6,715 bases of DNA from Desulfosarcina sp. (GTDB lineage: Bacteria; Desulfobacterota; Desulfobacteria; Desulfobacterales; Desulfosarcinaceae). Shown in pieces: positions 5,748-6,715 of this stretch (within the stretch, counting starts at the first letter, position 1; each line of letters starts with the position of its first letter). A program made the translations under genes and the position numbers. Where the stretch lies: positions 1 through 6,715 of the forward strand of contig DAOWNV010000158.1 in the NCBI GenBank assembly GCA_030642405.1, in the 5' to 3' direction. Under the pieces are notes generated by a model. It ran no database searches and was not told where the DNA came from. It worked only from the letters and a program-made list of their open reading frames with translations.

Positions 5748-6236
5748 TTATTTTCCGCAGCACTTTTTGTATTTTTTACCGGTTCCGCATGGACACGGTT
5801 CGTTTCTTCCGATTTTCGGCCCCTGACGGATAGACTGCACGGCTGGTGGGGCCTGACCGTCTTTGAAATACCAACGATCTTCCTCTTTGACAAATTCGGC
5901 AATCTCGTGATGTTCGGACGCCTTACCGTCTTTTCTGTACCGGGCGACGAATTCAACTGTGCCTTTTTCGTCATTTGCTCCACCATCTACGACACTACGG
6001 ATCTCCAACCGCTCCCAATCCAGTTTTTTAGACCAGGCTGCGGTTTCCATTTTGTCACCCTCATCTCTTTTGGCAGGCAACGTTGTATCAAAAAGATGGC
6101 CGAACGCCTTTGTAGCATGTGCGCTGTATCGGGAACGCATCAAGGCTTCGGCAGTGTCAGCCGACCGGACACCTTCGATCAACGGCAGGCAGCAATCGGC
6201 AAAAGCAATTTCACTTCCGCAAGGGCATAAATCCAT
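5748..6236 (-). CDS. ychJ: YchJ family zinc-binding protein (SEC-C / NTF2-like / SEC-C)
   Basis: A cytosolic protein of 162 residues, close to the 152 of E. coli YchJ, whose molecular role is still unknown. It has two SEC-C zinc motifs like the one at the SecA C-terminus: CPCGSEIAFADCC (C4, C6, C15, C16) and CPCGTGKKYKKCC (C148, C150, C159, C160). Between them lies the YchJ middle domain with an NTF2-like fold, from about ALMRSRYSAH (31-40) to EFVKEEDRWYFKDG (114-127). All eight metal ligands are present. GGAGAG lies five bases before ATG 6236, a good ribosome binding site that supports the start. It follows pssA on the same strand with a 69-base gap, in which I see no clear terminator, so the two may be co-transcribed. 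The nitroreductase remnant follows 30 bases downstream. In other SEC-C proteins the motif binds ribosomes or SecB; that is not shown for YchJ. Confidence 0.93.
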   Translation of the reverse strand: MDLCPCGSEIAFADCCLPLIEGVRSADTAEALMRSRYSAHATKAFGHLFDTTLPAKRDEGDKMETAAWSKKLDWERLEIRSVVDGGANDEKGTVEFVARYRKDGKASEHHEIAEFVKEEDRWYFKDGQAPPAVQSIRQGPKIGRNEPCPCGTGKKYKKCCGK

Positions 6237-6305
6237 GGAAACTCTCCAATCGAAAAAAGTAGTATGATGATTCCGGCTAATTAATAAAATTCACAATCCT
6301 TTGGC

Positions 6306-6715
6306 TCAGGCTTCAGGGATTGGCTTCCGACGGCTCTCGCGGGCTGCATCCTCCGGTTGGATTTGCCAGGTGAACAAGGGGGATAGAAGATATAGGATCA
6401 TGTAACCCAGGCAAATCTGCCCGAATATGGGAGTAAACATACTCACTGTCAAAAGCAGAAGGTTGGCTCTGCCAAACCAGGGGTGACGGCTGAATGTCCG
6501 ACCCAGATGGATATACCGAATCGGATAGAGGTTCATGATGATCCCGGCAAACCCCATGGTCACCGCAGAAAAAAATCCCAAAAAGACGATCCGTTGGGAC
6601 GAAAGGGCCAAGGCATGGTCGAAAATGACCAACGGTGACATGACAAGCATGGCTGCCGCCGGGGTGGGCAGTCCTTTGAAAAACCCAGGGATGGGGTCTT
6701 TGTCCAAGGTAAAAT
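6306..6715 (-). CDS. pssA: CDP-diacylglycerol-serine O-phosphatidyltransferase, C-terminal part (5' end beyond right edge)
   Basis: The enzyme makes phosphatidylserine from CDP-diacylglycerol and L-serine in the inner membrane, the precursor of phosphatidylethanolamine. The last 136 or so codons are present, and the frame is open to the right edge (it reads FTLDKDPIPGFFKGLPTPAAA). The FFKGLPTPAAA segment is characteristic of integral-membrane, Bacillus-type PssA. It is followed by hydrophobic stretches AMLVMSPLVIF, IVFLGFFSAVTMGFAGIIMNL, ANLLLLTVSMFTPIFG and LGYMILYLLSPLF, giving about four membrane helices, then a short charged tail ending in RRKPIPEA. The CDP-alcohol phosphotransferase active-site motif DGxxAR...GxxxDxxxD lies in the missing N-terminal part, so activity cannot be judged. 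A TTG at 6707 in this frame is not taken as the start, since it falls inside conserved sequence. Another CDP-alcohol transferase, such as phosphatidylcholine synthase, is less likely given the GLPTPAAA motif. Confidence 0.88.
   Translation of the reverse strand, partial: FTLDKDPIPGFFKGLPTPAAAMLVMSPLVIFDHALALSSQRIVFLGFFSAVTMGFAGIIMNLYPIRYIHLGRTFSRHPWFGRANLLLLTVSMFTPIFGQICLGYMILYLLSPLFTWQIQPEDAARESRRKPIPEA

Noticed and set aside
5447..5986. A 179-codon minus-strand frame running through ychJ and the end of rho
   Set aside because: It is out of frame with YchJ and with the nitroreductase remnant, and its product has no recognisable features.
5670..6230. A 186-codon open frame on the plus strand opposite ychJ, following an exact TTGACA at 5656-5661
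   Set aside because: It mirrors YchJ, whose two cysteine motifs are diagnostic. No good -10 box follows the TTGACA, and no ribosome binding site supports the frame.

Overview
The window looks like core chromosome of a Gram-negative, probably anaerobic bacterium. My best guess is a member of Desulfobacterota (a former deltaproteobacterium). I infer this from the gene mix and protein character: a ThiI/MnmA-like PP-loop protein with a C-terminal NFACT-R-like part, a NimA-like flavoprotein, a DUF309 protein, an unusual short Rho, YchJ and a Bacillus-type phosphatidylserine synthase. No gene proves the taxon. Base composition looks even, and I see no IS element, phage gene, CRISPR array, tRNA or rRNA.

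Layout. 1-887 (-) is the N-terminal two thirds of ffh, which runs off the left edge, with a good sigma70-type promoter at 920-948. Divergent from it, rlmN (1045-2103, +) has no clear ribosome binding site of its own. It is preceded by a 15-codon ORF with a good Shine-Dalgarno sequence that overlaps the rlmN start as ATGA. rlmN runs tail-to-tail into, and overlaps by 11 bases, a PP-loop ATPase gene (2093-3091, -). Divergent from that is a pyridoxamine-phosphate-oxidase-like flavoprotein of the NimA type (3206-3673, +). A DUF309 gene follows (3768-about 4328, -), then a rho-family gene (4512-5615, +), a broken nitroreductase gene (5574-5717, -), ychJ (5748-6236, -) and the C-terminal half of pssA (6306-6715, -, cut by the right edge).

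Much of the window concerns RNA and nascent protein: Ffh (signal recognition particle GTPase), RlmN (23S rRNA/tRNA A methylation), a probable tRNA or RNA sulfur-transfer enzyme, and Rho (transcription termination). These genes lie on different strands and do not form one operon. Only pssA-ychJ-nitroreductase remnant are co-directional neighbours.

The most striking observation is at 5574-5717. Read on the minus strand, it encodes an unmistakable nitroreductase N-terminus (RRSIR motif, later SPSSRGFNPW), interrupted by an in-frame TAA and ending after about 48 codons, where it runs into the antisense strand of the rho 3' end. The last 13 or so codons of rho are therefore antisense nitroreductase sequence. 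The usual Rho C-terminal tail is missing, and this Rho also lacks the N-terminal Rho_N domain. A deletion that joined the ends of two convergent genes explains both. No stretch longer than 300 bases lacks a gene, and I found no convincing intrinsic terminator in any intergenic gap.
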